Shown: positions 1 to 8,999 of the stretch, piece after piece
Layout: each line of letters begins with the position of its first letter
How positions within the stretch are numbered: the first letter of the stretch is position 1
NCBI RefSeq assembly: GCF_009708035.1
Contig: NZ_WMBQ01000001.1
Coordinates: forward strand, 1,550,001-1,614,000
Direction of reading: 5' to 3'
DNA length: 64,000 bases
Source of the DNA: Hyphomicrobium album
Lineage (GTDB): Bacteria; Pseudomonadota; Alphaproteobacteria; Rhizobiales; Hyphomicrobiaceae
Program-made: the position numbers and the translations under genes
Notes under the pieces: generated by a model
Databases searched by the model: none
Seen by the model: the letters and a program-made list of their open reading frames with translations, nothing else
Told to the model about the DNA's origin: nothing

Positions 1-599
1 GGCGCCCCGAATTTCTGGCCGTCAACCCCGCGGGCGAGCTGCCCGTACTGCAGATGGAGGGTGCCGAGATCCCCCTTTGCGGCATCTATGCCATTTCCGA
101 GTTTCTCGCCGAGGACTCTGCTCCCGTGCAGGAGGACGGGGATGCCGACGAGCCCTTCCCGCTCCTGCCGGGCGACCGCGCCCAGCGCGCCGAGGTGCGC
201 CGCCTGATCGACTGGTTCAACGGCAAGTTCAACCGGGAAGTCACGCACGAGCTGCTGCAGGAGAAGGTTTACAATCGCCTGCAACCTCACGCCGCAGGCA
301 CGCCGGACGTCGACTTCCTGCGCGCCATCCGCACCAACCTGCGCTACCATATGAGCTATATCAGCTACCTGGCGGATCGCCGGCGCTGGCTGGGTGGCGA
401 GGAGCTTTCCTTCGCCGATCTGGCCGCGGCCGCGCATCTGTCGTCGGTCGATTATCTGGGCGAAGTGCCATGGGAGGAGTTTGCCGTCGCCAAGGTCTGG
501 TACGCACGCCTCAAGTCGCGGCGCGCGTTCCGCACGATATTGGCCGACCGCGTGCCCGGCGCGCTTCCTGCCGCGCACTACGCCGACCTCGATTTCTGA
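1..599 (+). CDS. Glutathione S-transferase family protein (5' end outside window)
   Basis: The frame is open from the left edge, so the start codon and most of the thioredoxin-like domain lie outside the window. The first visible residues, FLAVNPAGELPVLQ, match the end of a GST N-terminal domain, where the cis-proline precedes VL. The following stretch, reaching LCGIYAISEFL, corresponds to the last strand and helix of that fold. The rest (about 150 residues) is a helical C-terminal domain that includes LSFADLAAAAHLSSVDYLGE, the N-capping region typical of cytosolic GSTs. Such proteins conjugate glutathione or reduce glutathionyl intermediates; the substrate cannot be told. The queG start lies 10 bases downstream on the same strand, so the two are probably cotranscribed. 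Confidence 0.85.
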   Translation, partial: RPEFLAVNPAGELPVLQMEGAEIPLCGIYAISEFLAEDSAPVQEDGDADEPFPLLPGDRAQRAEVRRLIDWFNGKFNREVTHELLQEKVYNRLQPHAAGTPDVDFLRAIRTNLRYHMSYISYLADRRRWLGGEELSFADLAAAAHLSSVDYLGEVPWEEFAVAKVWYARLKSRRAFRTILADRVPGALPAAHYADLDF

Positions 600-609
600 C
601 GGCCCCATC

Positions 610-1725
610 GTGACGGCCGCGCTCAAGGACATGCTGCTGCGCGAGGCCGCCGCACTCGGCTTCGACGCGGTGCGCGTGACGACGCCCGATGCCGTCGAAG
701 GCGCCGGCGAGCGCCTCGCGGCGTTTCTCGAGGCCGGACGCCACGGCGATATGGAGTGGATGGCGGCGCACGCGGAGCGCCGCCGCAGCCCGGCACAGCT
801 GTGGCCGGAGGTGCGCTCCATCGTCATGCTCGGGATGAGCTACGCGCCCGAAGCCGACCCGCTCGATGCGCTCGACCAGCCGCAGCGCGGCGCCATCTCC
901 GTCTATGCGCAGGGCAAGGACTACCACGACATCCTCAAGGGCAAGCTCAAGCGGCTTGCTTCGAGCCTCGCCAACGAAAGCCACGCGGACGTGAAGGTGT
1001 TCGTCGACACGGCGCCGGTGATGGAGAAGCCACTCGCCGCTGCCGCCGGTCTCGGCTGGCAGGGCAAGAACACCATGCTGGTGTCGCGGGAGCACGGGTC
1101 GTGGCTGTTCTTGGGCGCGATTTTCACCACCGCCGAGCTGCCGCCCGATGCGCCGGAAGCGGACCACTGCGGTAGCTGCCGGCGCTGCCTCGACGTGTGT
1201 CCGACCGCCGCATTCCCGGCTCCCTACCAGCTCGACGCGCGCCGATGCCTCGCCTACCTGTCGATCGAGCACAAGGGGCATATCCCCGCCGAGTTCAGGC
1301 GCGCGATGGGCAATCGGGTGTTCGGCTGCGACGACTGCCTCGCCGTATGTCCGTGGAACAAGTTCGCCGCCGCGGCGCGCGAGGCGCGCTTTCACGCGCG
1401 CGCCGAGACTGACAACCCACCCCTCGCCGAGCTTCTCCAGCTCGACGACGCGGCGTTTCGCACGCGCTTTGCGGGCACGCCGGTGAAACGCACCGGGCGT
1501 GACCGCTTCCTGCGCAACGTGCTGATCGCCGCCGGCAATTCGGGGGATGCGGGACTGCTGCCGCACGTCGAGGTGCTGCTGACCGATCATTCGCCGCTCG
1601 TGCGCGCCATGGCGGTATGGGCGATGCGCCAGCTGACGGGGGACGGCATCGGCGAAAGCCTGCGTCACCGGCATTTGGCGCGCGAGGCCGACAGCGATGT
1701 CCGCGCCGAGTGGCAGGTAGTATGA
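610..1725 (+). CDS. queG: Epoxyqueuosine reductase QueG
   Basis: QueG reduces epoxyqueuosine to queuosine in the wobble base of tRNAs with a GUN anticodon, using cobalamin and two [4Fe-4S] clusters. The protein is about 371 residues, the normal size for the family. It shows both ferredoxin motifs: CGSCRRCLDVCP (around residue 188) and CDDCLAVCP (around residue 240). Near the C terminus it has a HEAT-like segment (SPLVRAMAVWAMRQL). I chose the GTG at 610, just after the GST stop; an in-frame ATG at 631 is a close alternative. Its stop overlaps the ATG of the next gene (ATGA), indicating translational coupling. Confidence 0.93.
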   Translation: MTAALKDMLLREAAALGFDAVRVTTPDAVEGAGERLAAFLEAGRHGDMEWMAAHAERRRSPAQLWPEVRSIVMLGMSYAPEADPLDALDQPQRGAISVYAQGKDYHDILKGKLKRLASSLANESHADVKVFVDTAPVMEKPLAAAAGLGWQGKNTMLVSREHGSWLFLGAIFTTAELPPDAPEADHCGSCRRCLDVCPTAAFPAPYQLDARRCLAYLSIEHKGHIPAEFRRAMGNRVFGCDDCLAVCPWNKFAAAAREARFHARAETDNPPLAELLQLDDAAFRTRFAGTPVKRTGRDRFLRNVLIAAGNSGDAGLLPHVEVLLTDHSPLVRAMAVWAMRQLTGDGIGESLRHRHLAREADSDVRAEWQVV

Positions 1726-2597
1726 AGAAGCTGTTCTGCTTCGGTCTCGGCTACAGCGCCTTGCGCGTGGCGCGGCGGCTTGCAGGCGAGGGCTGGACGA
1801 TTGCCGGCACGGCACGTACGCGCGAGGGTGCCGACGCCATCGCTGCAGCCGGCTATGAAGAGTTCGTGTTCGACGGGTCCGCACCCGGAGCCGGCATTGC
1901 TGACGCACTCGCCGGCACGACGCACATACTCGTTTCCGTGCCGCCCGATGCCGATGGCGATCCAGTGCTGTGTCAGCATCGCGGCGACATCGAGCGCGCG
2001 AACGCCCTGAGTTGGATCGGCTACCTCTCCACGGTGGGAGTCTACGGCGACAGTGGCGGCGCCTGGATCGACGAGACCGCCAAGACCGACGCAACGTCGG
2101 CACGTGGGCGCCGGCGCGTCGCCGCCGAGCAGGACTGGCTGACGCTCGCCGACGCCCACAACGTGCGCGTACAGATCTTCCGGCTCGCCGGCATCTACGG
2201 ACCCGGTCGCAGCGCCATCGACCGCCTGCGCGAGGGCACCGCACACCGCATCGTCAAGCCGGGACAGGTGTTCAACCGCATCCACGTCGATGACATCGCC
2301 ACGACGGTGTGCGCCGGCATCGCCGGGCGCGGCGCGACGAATGCCTACAACGTCGCCGACGACGAGCCAGCGCCACCACAGGACGTAATCGCCTTCGCCG
2401 CCGGCCTGTTGCACATGCCGCCCCCACCGGAAGTGCCGTTCACTGACGCGCAGCTGTCACCGATGGCGGCGAGCTTTTATGCCGACAACAAGCGCGTCAG
2501 CAATGCGCGGCTGCGCCAAGAGCTTGGCGTCGCTCTAAAATTCCCGACGTATCGCGAAGGCCTACGCGCCATCCTCGCCGGCGAAACGCGCCCCTGA
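1722..2597 (+). CDS. SDR-family NAD(P)-dependent epimerase/dehydratase-like protein
   Basis: About 291 residues with an N-terminal Rossmann fold (LFCFGLGYSALRVARRLAGEGW), a variant of the GxGxxG nucleotide-binding loop. YGDSGGAWIDE and the later GIYGPGRSAIDRLREG and RIHVDDIA segments are typical of extended SDR epimerases of the YeeZ type. The usual YxxxK catalytic motif is not evident, so the protein may bind NAD(P) without being a standard epimerase. The ATG at 1722 overlaps the queG stop, giving a coupled GST-queG-SDR unit. The substrate is unknown. Confidence 0.8.
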   Translation: MKKLFCFGLGYSALRVARRLAGEGWTIAGTARTREGADAIAAAGYEEFVFDGSAPGAGIADALAGTTHILVSVPPDADGDPVLCQHRGDIERANALSWIGYLSTVGVYGDSGGAWIDETAKTDATSARGRRRVAAEQDWLTLADAHNVRVQIFRLAGIYGPGRSAIDRLREGTAHRIVKPGQVFNRIHVDDIATTVCAGIAGRGATNAYNVADDEPAPPQDVIAFAAGLLHMPPPPEVPFTDAQLSPMAASFYADNKRVSNARLRQELGVALKFPTYREGLRAILAGETRP

Positions 2598-2744
2598 ACA
2601 ATCCCCAGCTTCGCCATGCGGACGAACGGCGCCGTTCAGCCGCCGTTCAAGCGCCCCTCGCTTTATTGGCGAAATCCGGTCGCGCTTTTGCTGCGGCCCT
2701 CGGGAGCGCCGAGTTCCCGGCCATTTGTCTGTTGCGAGGACGTC

Positions 2745-4388
2745 ATGCGGTTGGCAGCGAAGGTATTCAGTCGCGGCGCGATCTGCGCCGTGGCGCTATC
2801 AGGCTGGATGTATAGCCCCCAGCTCGCCGCCGCCGAAGAGAATGCCGCTCACCAGCTGGCTGACAAGTTCTCGCGCGCTGCCGAGGAAGGCGAGCGCGCC
2901 GACGAGGCGAAGAAAGCGGAAGCGCAGGCCAAAGCCAAAGCTCAGGCGGAGGCCAACGCCCAAGCGGAAGCGAAGCAGCGTGCCGAGACGAAAGCGCTTG
3001 CCGAGCGTAAGGCTGCGGAGCAGCGCGCCACCGACGAAGCGGAGATGATGCGCGCGGTCGAGGAAGAGGCGGAGTCGCGCCGCCGCGAGCAGTTTGCGCG
3101 TGAGGAGCAGCAGCGCATCGAGAACGAGCGCCGGGCAGCGCGTGCCGCGGCGCAGCGCATGGCCGAGGAAGCACAAAAACAGCGCAACGAGCTCGAGCAT
3201 CAGGCTGAAGAGAAGCGCCGCGCGGAAGCGGAACGACTGACGCAAGAAGTCGAGGCGCAGCGGCTCGCCGACGAAAGGCGAGCCGAAGAGGAGCGCCGCG
3301 TCGCCGAGGACAAGCGCAAGGCCGAGGAAGCGCGCGTCGCCGAAGAGAAGCGCAAGACAGAAGAGGCGCGCGTAGCGGAAGAAAGTCGCCGTGCGGAGGA
3401 AGTCCGCGTGGCGGAAGAGAAGCGCCAAGCCGAGGAGAAGCGCACCGCCGAGATCAAGCGGCAGGCGGAAGAGGCCGAGAAGACGCGCATCGCCGAAGAG
3501 AAGCGCGTTGCCGAGCTGAAGCGCCAGGCGCGGGAAGCCGAGGATAGCCGCCGGGCCGAGGAGGCTCGCCTGGTCGAGCAGATCCGCCGTGCCGAGGAAG
3601 AGGCGCGCGTTGCCGAGCAGCGGCGCATCAAGGAGATCGAAGATTCTCAGCAGCGCACCGCGCTCGAATTGCAGCGCGAGGAGGAGGCACGGCGCGTCGC
3701 CGAGAAGTTCCGCCTCGCCCGCGAGGCACGCGAAGCGCGCACCGCGGAGGCTCTTGAACGCAACCGCCAAACGCGCAACGGCCTGGGGGGACCCGCGGCC
3801 GAGCCCGACCGCAGCTCGCCGTTCTTCGACGAGCCGCCTGTCACCGCCGCGGCTACCTATCCGCAGCGCGTCACTGTACTGGTCATCATGCAGCCCCGCA
3901 GGCACGGTTTCGGCGGCAAGCGCATGACGGCCAACCCGGTGCTGTGCGTCGGCGACAGCTGCTACGTGAGCAACGGTGCCGGAGCAGTAGCAAGCGTGAT
4001 GCGGCGTGGGCAGGCGCTCGGACCGGGCAACACGCTCGGCCGCAATGCCGGCGTCTGCCGCAACGACACGACGTGCGTCTATCGCGGCGTGACGCTTCCC
4101 GGCCCGATGACGACGATCCAGCCGGTCGACATGGGCTTCCTGCGTCATGACCGGCGCGAGATCCGCAACGTCGAGGCGGACCGCACTTGCACTACAACCG
4201 CCGGCGCGCTGTCGTGCTCAACGCCGGTGGTGACGAGCGGCTATCGCGCCTGGATCGTGCCGGAGGCGGTGGCCGAGGCCGCCGGTGCAAACGGCCTTGA
4301 GCGCGTGCTCAACGAAGGTTTGCCCGCGGCACGCTCCGCCTCGTACGGCGACTGGAAGTCGACCGTTCAGGTCTTGCCGACGAGGTAG
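2745..4388 (+). CDS. Exported protein with a long charged helix and a Cys-rich C-terminal domain
   Basis: Start at ATG 2745, preceded by GCGAGGA and followed by a signal peptide (MRLAAKVFSRGAICAVALSG, cleavage near AAA). Residues about 30-350 are almost entirely A, E, K and R. The middle (about 3298-3510) contains tandem 12-residue units of the form RVAEEKRKAEEA, more suggestive of a single stable alpha-helix or TolA-like rod than of a strict heptad coiled coil. Residues about 350-547 form a separate domain with three cysteine pairs (CVGDSC, CRNDTTC, CTTTAGALSC), suggesting periplasmic disulfides. I do not recognise the C-terminal domain. The 3' end overlaps the convergent C92 peptidase gene by 22 bases. 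A role as an envelope-spanning or spacer protein is inference. Confidence 0.75.
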   Translation: MRLAAKVFSRGAICAVALSGWMYSPQLAAAEENAAHQLADKFSRAAEEGERADEAKKAEAQAKAKAQAEANAQAEAKQRAETKALAERKAAEQRATDEAEMMRAVEEEAESRRREQFAREEQQRIENERRAARAAAQRMAEEAQKQRNELEHQAEEKRRAEAERLTQEVEAQRLADERRAEEERRVAEDKRKAEEARVAEEKRKTEEARVAEESRRAEEVRVAEEKRQAEEKRTAEIKRQAEEAEKTRIAEEKRVAELKRQAREAEDSRRAEEARLVEQIRRAEEEARVAEQRRIKEIEDSQQRTALELQREEEARRVAEKFRLAREAREARTAEALERNRQTRNGLGGPAAEPDRSSPFFDEPPVTAAATYPQRVTVLVIMQPRRHGFGGKRMTANPVLCVGDSCYVSNGAGAVASVMRRGQALGPGNTLGRNAGVCRNDTTCVYRGVTLPGPMTTIQPVDMGFLRHDRREIRNVEADRTCTTTAGALSCSTPVVTSGYRAWIVPEAVAEAAGANGLERVLNEGLPAARSASYGDWKSTVQVLPTR

Positions 4389-5749
4389 CCGATCTCGCCG
4401 TTCGCCGCCTGCCGCTTCGCCTCGAGAAAATCGTTCACCTCGCGGGCGTGCAGCGGGCGGCCGGTGCGGTCAATGCTCCGCCGCTCCATCGCCTGCAGCT
4501 CGGCGAGCAACGGTTCCGCAGTCTTGTGCAACATCGCCACCGCCTGGATGGTCGAGCGCTTCATGTTGGGCGGCACTTTCGGCACCACGTCGGCGATGAG
4601 GTCCTTGGCGCGCGTCGACAGTTGCCCCGAGAGCTGGCCGAAGATGCCGACCAGCTTGATCGGCAGGTCCTCCTTGAAGCGATAGCCGTGCTGCTCCATC
4701 CAAAGGAACAGCCGGTCCATCAGCAGATCCTGCAGGCGCAGGCGCGAGGTGACGCGGTAGTCCTGCCATTCGGCGACGAGGTCGAAGTCGGGCTCGAGCT
4801 CGATGTCGGCCGGTGCAAAGGTTTCCCTCGCCGTCACGCCGATACGCTCGACGAAGTCGCGGTTCTTCATGTCGAAGCGCGTGGTGAACGTCGGCAGCAG
4901 ATACTTCTGGTCGCTGGCGAGCCCATATGCCTTGCGTACGAGCTTGGAGCAGAACAGCTCCGCGTCGCCGCCGAGCTCCATCGTGAAGTCGTACCAGATG
5001 TGCTTGCCACCCTTCTCCCCGGTCTTGCGCACGACGTCATGGATGAGCGCCGCGGCGCGGGCGGCGAGGTTCTTGTCGCGGTGGCGGAACAGCACACAGC
5101 GGCCGAGGCCGTGCTCGAGCGTGTACGACAGCGGATTGATGACGGAGCCGGCTTCGATCAGCGCCTCGACGATCCAATGCTTGCCGCTCTCGTCGGTGTG
5201 CACGATGGCGAGATGGCTGAACTGGCTGTCGACGTCGCCGATGCGCGCGATGGCGGCGCTGTTGTGATGCATGCCGCGCATCAAGAGGAGATCGCCGGAG
5301 CGGAAGTCGAGATCGTGGCCCGTCTCGAACGCCGGATTGACAAAGGTGTTGAGGTTGCGGCCGCTGAAGCCGCGCAGAGTCTTTTCGTCCGGGCCGAGCT
5401 GCGCGTAGCGGATGTTGAGCTCGCCGAGCATGTCGGTGGCGTAGCGAGCGATGCGTAGCGCGTTGCGCAGCGCGCGCTGCCCGGCGAGGGTCAGGAAGCC
5501 GCGCGCGTGCCAGTCGGCGACCTGATCGCGCAGGCGCAGACGCATCGCGAAAATCGAACGGGCGATCTCGGGAGCCGAACGCAGCAACGTCTGCATGTCG
5601 TAGCGATCGAGGGCGACGTTGAACGTCGCCTCGTAGAGCGCGGTGAGATTGGCGGCGAGTTCCTTGGCCGTCGCCGCCGGCCGCGCGGCGATCTCCTCGA
5701 TGACCGCGAGGTCGTCCTCAAGCCGCCGGCCGGCTGTCGTATTCAGCAT
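4367..5749 (-). CDS. YiiX/YebB-like permuted papain-fold cysteine peptidase
   Basis: About 460 residues. The core, from GDLLLMRGMHHNSAAIARIG through SQFSHLAIVHTDESGKHWIVEALIEAG to AELFCSKLVRKAYG, matches the circularly permuted NlpC/P60 family C92 (YiiX/YebB). The expected catalytic residues are visible: His in QFSHLAIV, an acidic residue in IVEAL, and Cys in LFCSKLV. An N-terminal helical region of about 130 residues and a C-terminal helical extension flank the core. No signal peptide is seen, so it may act in the cytoplasm. Family members act on amide or thioester bonds such as lipoyl linkages; the real substrate is unknown. Confidence 0.75.
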   Translation of the reverse strand: MLNTTAGRRLEDDLAVIEEIAARPAATAKELAANLTALYEATFNVALDRYDMQTLLRSAPEIARSIFAMRLRLRDQVADWHARGFLTLAGQRALRNALRIARYATDMLGELNIRYAQLGPDEKTLRGFSGRNLNTFVNPAFETGHDLDFRSGDLLLMRGMHHNSAAIARIGDVDSQFSHLAIVHTDESGKHWIVEALIEAGSVINPLSYTLEHGLGRCVLFRHRDKNLAARAAALIHDVVRKTGEKGGKHIWYDFTMELGGDAELFCSKLVRKAYGLASDQKYLLPTFTTRFDMKNRDFVERIGVTARETFAPADIELEPDFDLVAEWQDYRVTSRLRLQDLLMDRLFLWMEQHGYRFKEDLPIKLVGIFGQLSGQLSTRAKDLIADVVPKVPPNMKRSTIQAVAMLHKTAEPLLAELQAMERRSIDRTGRPLHAREVNDFLEAKRQAANGEIGYLVGKT

Positions 5750-5821
5750 CCGGTCCCTCCCCTAGTCCTCTGCACACTTCCTAGCATGCCGGGGAAAAGC
5801 GACGGATGCATGTTGGCCACA

Positions 5822-6403
5822 TCATGAAGGACTACGACTGGCGCCCATCAGCTTTACGGAGCTTGCCTGTGGCCCCATCGGACCCTCGGCGGTGGCACGG
5901 GTCACGTGAACGAGGGAGCCGACCTTGATCTCCTCGAACGAGCTGTTGCCGCAGACATCGCGGGAGAAGTAGAGGTCGGGGGAATCTTTCACCTCGATGA
6001 AGCCATAGCTCTGGTCGGGGAATATCCGCACCACGACGCCGGTGTCGCCGGCAGAGCCGTGCTGCTTCACCTCGCCCTTGCGGATGGCGGCAATCTGCTC
6101 GAGTTGGCGCTCGACCGCCTCGAAGACGCGATTGACGATGGCGGTGCTGTCGCCCTTCACCTCGCGTCGTTCCTGCTCGCCCTTGCCGATCACGGGGTTG
6201 CGTCCTGGAATGTCGACCTCGACGACGATGCCGAGCGGCGGCTTGGCACCCTCGGCACTACGGTGCGGTATCTCGACGACGACGCGGGCGCCGGTGATGT
6301 TGTGGTGGAAGCGCTGCAGCCGCTCCACCCGTTCGCGAATGAGTGCCTCCAATGAAGCGGAACTGTCGACGTTCTTGAATGCGATCTGCAGGGGTCTTTC
6401 CAT
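5822..6403 (-). CDS. HPF/RaiA-like ribosome-associated protein fused to a cold-shock domain
   Basis: Start at ATG 6403, preceded by GGAGAG. Residues 1 to about 110 (MERPLQIAFKNVDSSASLE) resemble the ribosome hibernation factor fold that binds the 30S decoding region. Residues about 120-185 form a cold-shock domain with the RNP motifs YGFIEV and DLYFSRD. Total length is about 193 residues. Fusion of the two RNA-binding modules suggests a ribosome or mRNA protection factor for stress or stationary phase; this role is inferred from the domains. A longer upstream reading frame exists but lacks the ribosome binding site seen here. Confidence 0.85.
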   Translation of the reverse strand: MERPLQIAFKNVDSSASLEALIRERVERLQRFHHNITGARVVVEIPHRSAEGAKPPLGIVVEVDIPGRNPVIGKGEQERREVKGDSTAIVNRVFEAVERQLEQIAAIRKGEVKQHGSAGDTGVVVRIFPDQSYGFIEVKDSPDLYFSRDVCGNSSFEEIKVGSLVHVTRATAEGPMGPQASSVKLMGASRSPS

Positions 6404-6609
6404 CGTTCTCTCCGGTTTCGGACCGTCACGAAGTAGTGGGCCGATCAAAGCGTTCGCTCGTGGTCGACCTATGGCGCGCCCATGATCTTTGACGGCGCGC
6501 AATCTGTTGAAATGTGGCGGAAGCTCCTGAATTTCTGCGATCCCCATTCTGGGCAACGCATCAAACCTTCCGAGGTTCACGCAATGCGGCAGAAGCCGCA
6601 TCGCGCGTC

Positions 6610-6897
6610 TCAGTCGGGATTGATCGGGCTGAGGTTGTTGTTGAGCGAGTCGGTATTGGCGTCGACATCGGCGGGGTCGAACGGCGTCGGGTCGTTCTCT
6701 ATTCCGGGCTCGGGCGGCTTGGCATTGGGATCGGCCCAGCGGGGCCGGTAGCCGCCTTCAGGCTCGGCCGGAGCAGCGGCCGGTTTTTCTACTTCCATGC
6801 TGGTACCGCCTCCGGCACCTGCACCCGCCGCGGCGGTGAACGGATAGAACGGCAGTAGAGACGCCACCGTGAGGGCGACAAGGCCCACTGGCTTCAT
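6610..6897 (-). CDS. Small exported Pro-rich protein of unknown function
   Basis: A 95-residue protein beginning at ATG 6897 with a signal peptide (MKPVGLVALTVASLLPFYPF). It is followed by a Gly/Ala linker and a low-complexity, Pro- and Asp-rich tail (GGYRPRWADPNAKPPEPG, NNNLSPINPD). I recognise no domain. It sits between the HPF-like gene and a hydrolase, all on the minus strand, but more than 200 bases separate it from the HPF gene, so it is probably separately expressed. Confidence 0.6.
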   Translation of the reverse strand: MKPVGLVALTVASLLPFYPFTAAAGAGAGGGTSMEVEKPAAAPAEPEGGYRPRWADPNAKPPEPGIENDPTPFDPADVDANTDSLNNNLSPINPD

Positions 6898-6976
6898 GGC
6901 GGAACTCGCTGTAACGCAAACACCAGGGTAGCTTTCCACGGACCGGGGCGCCTGTCGATGCCCAAATAGAGGGAGG

Positions 6977-7771
6977 CTAACGCCTTCCCACCTCGTCTAT
7001 TTTTGTGAAAAGCAGCGACAAGTCCTGCGGCCGCGAAAGGCGGTGCTCACCGTCGGGAATCTCGATCAATTCTGCCCAGCCGCCTTGTATCAACCGCAAG
7101 AGCGCACGGGCATGGCCGATGGGCACGGCCGTGTCGAGCCGCCCCTGCAGGATGACGATCGGGCGGCCGGGATCGAACGGCTTCTTCGCCATGAGATGAC
7201 TGCGCCCCTCCTCGATCAGGGCCCGCGTGATCGCGTAGGGCTCGCCGTATTCCGACGGCTGATGAAAGACGCCGGTCTCCTCCAATTGGCGCCGCGCCTT
7301 GAAGTTGAACTGCTTCCACATGAGCTCTTCGGTCATGTCCCACGCCGGGGCGATGAGCACGAGGCCGGCGATGCGCGCCGCGTCGTCCGGCGCCACCGCC
7401 ATCATCCGCCGGAGCAAGAGCAGCGCGATATACCCGCCCATGCTCGAGCCGATGATGATCTGGCGGCCTTCGGTGAGGCGGTGAAACACCGCCTCCGCCT
7501 CCTCCAGCCACGCGCCGATCGTGCCGTCCTCGAATTTGCCGCTCGAGACGCCGTGACCGGAATAGTCGAAGCGGGTGTAGCCGTACCCGTTGGCCCGTGC
7601 GAAGCCGGCAAGCTCCGTCGCTTTGGTGCTCGCCATGTCGGACTTGTAGCCCGACAGCCAGAACAGCCCGATCCCGCCGGCGGGAGCCGGATCGGACCGG
7701 TAGGCGATGCGTCGCGCGGGGGCAGTTTCGCCCGCCCCTAAGTCGAGGAATTGCGGTTCGCTCTCACTCAA
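6977..7771 (-). CDS. Alpha/beta hydrolase
   Basis: About 264 residues with the canonical fold: an oxyanion/strand region (GLFWLSGYKSDM), the nucleophile elbow IIGSSMGGYIALLL (GxSxG serine), the acid in LQGRLDTAVPIGHA, and the catalytic His in IPDGEHRLS. I chose the TTG at 7771, which follows AAAGAGG at a suitable distance; no in-frame ATG lies close by. It diverges from the glycosyltransferase gene with only 34 bases between the starts, so the two promoters must overlap. Substrate unknown; possibly a small carboxylesterase or thioesterase. Confidence 0.85.
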   Translation of the reverse strand: MSESEPQFLDLGAGETAPARRIAYRSDPAPAGGIGLFWLSGYKSDMASTKATELAGFARANGYGYTRFDYSGHGVSSGKFEDGTIGAWLEEAEAVFHRLTEGRQIIIGSSMGGYIALLLLRRMMAVAPDDAARIAGLVLIAPAWDMTEELMWKQFNFKARRQLEETGVFHQPSEYGEPYAITRALIEEGRSHLMAKKPFDPGRPIVILQGRLDTAVPIGHARALLRLIQGGWAELIEIPDGEHRLSRPQDLSLLFTKIDEVGRR

Positions 7772-7805
7772 TCTAAAGAACCTCTTTGTCGCCGGAGAAA
7801 AGCGC

Positions 7806-8996
7806 GTGGCCGAGAAGCGCCCGACCATACTGCAGATCATCCCCGAGCTCGATACCGGCGGAGCGGAGCTGTCCACCATCGAGATAGCCGACGCCGTGCA
7901 TTCGGCCGGCGGCCACTGCATCGTCTTGACCGAGGGCGGACGCCTGGTGCAGCGGCTGCGCGATACCGGCGCCGAGGTGCAATTTTTCCCTGCCGCAGTC
8001 AAGAACCCGCTCCGGCTCCTATGGAACGTGCATCGCATCGCCAACGTCGTGCGCCGCGACGGGGTCGATCTCATTCATGCCCGCAGCCGCGCCCCGGCGT
8101 GGAGCGCGCTGCTGGCGGCGCGCCGCACCGGTGTGCCGTTCGTCACCACCTACCACGGCGCCTACTCGGAAAAATCCGACATCAAGCGCCTCTATAACAG
8201 CGTGATGGCGCGCGGCGACGCGGTGATCGCCAACTCGCACTACACCTCCGACCTCATCCGCATGCGCTACGGCACGTCGCGCGCCAGGCTGCACGTCATC
8301 TATCGCGGTGTCGACGGGCGGTTGTTCGATCCGGCGAACGTGGCGGCAGACCGCGTCGCCGCCGTGCGCCGCCGCTGGAGCGTCGCCCCCGACAAGCGCG
8401 TGGTTCTACACGCTGCGCGCCTGACGCCGTGGAAGGGCCAGAAGTTCGTCATCGCGGCGGCCGCGCAGCTGGCCAAGCAGAGTTCCCTCGACGATGTCGT
8501 GTTCGTGCTTGCCGGCGACGCCCAGCGGCGCAACGCCTACCGGTCGGCATTGATGAAGCAAATCCAGGCGGCCGGGCTCGAAGACCGCGTTTTGCTCGTC
8601 GGTCACGAGGACGACATGGCGGCGGCATTCTGCGCGGCGCATGTGGCGGTCGTCGCCTCGGTCGAGCCGGAAGCGTTCGGCCGTGCCGCCACCGAGGCGC
8701 AGGTGATAGGCACGCCCGTCATTGCCACCGACATTGGCGCTCCGCCCGAGACGGTGCTCGGTCGGCCCGGCGTCGAGCCGGAGCGGGCGACGGGCTGGCT
8801 CGTGCCGCCGGAAGATGCCGAGCGGCTTGCGGCGGCAATCGCCGAGGCGTCGTCGATGTCGCCGGAGGAGCGCGCACGCATGGGGGCGCGCGCTCGCAAC
8901 CACGTCTTGAAGTCGTTTTCGCTGAAGCAGATGAAGCAGCAGACGCTGCAGGTCTACGACAGCCTGCTCGGCACGCACATGGCCGAGCCGACCTGA
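7806..8996 (+). CDS. Glycosyltransferase family 4 (GT-B fold)
   Basis: About 396 residues starting at GTG 7806 after GGAGAAAAG. The N-terminal half has the acceptor-domain signature ILQIIPELDTGGAELSTIEI. The C-terminal half contains VVLHAARLTPWKGQKFVIAA and the donor-binding EPEAFGRAATEAQVIGTPVI (EX7E motif), followed by TGWLVPPEDAERLA. It transfers a sugar from a nucleotide donor to a glycan or lipid acceptor on the cytoplasmic face of the membrane. With galE, galU and kdsD nearby, a role in LPS core or capsule synthesis is likely, but the sugar cannot be deduced. It converges on speE with a 3-base gap. Confidence 0.88.
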   Translation: MAEKRPTILQIIPELDTGGAELSTIEIADAVHSAGGHCIVLTEGGRLVQRLRDTGAEVQFFPAAVKNPLRLLWNVHRIANVVRRDGVDLIHARSRAPAWSALLAARRTGVPFVTTYHGAYSEKSDIKRLYNSVMARGDAVIANSHYTSDLIRMRYGTSRARLHVIYRGVDGRLFDPANVAADRVAAVRRRWSVAPDKRVVLHAARLTPWKGQKFVIAAAAQLAKQSSLDDVVFVLAGDAQRRNAYRSALMKQIQAAGLEDRVLLVGHEDDMAAAFCAAHVAVVASVEPEAFGRAATEAQVIGTPVIATDIGAPPETVLGRPGVEPERATGWLVPPEDAERLAAAIAEASSMSPEERARMGARARNHVLKSFSLKQMKQQTLQVYDSLLGTHMAEPT

Positions 8997-8999
8997 CGC

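Noticed and set aside
2799-4148. Long antisense open frame of about 450 codons opposite the charged-helix gene
   Set aside because: It is the mirror of a highly repetitive A/E/K/R-coding sequence (giving Leu/Arg/Ala runs). It has no signal, motif or good ribosome binding site.
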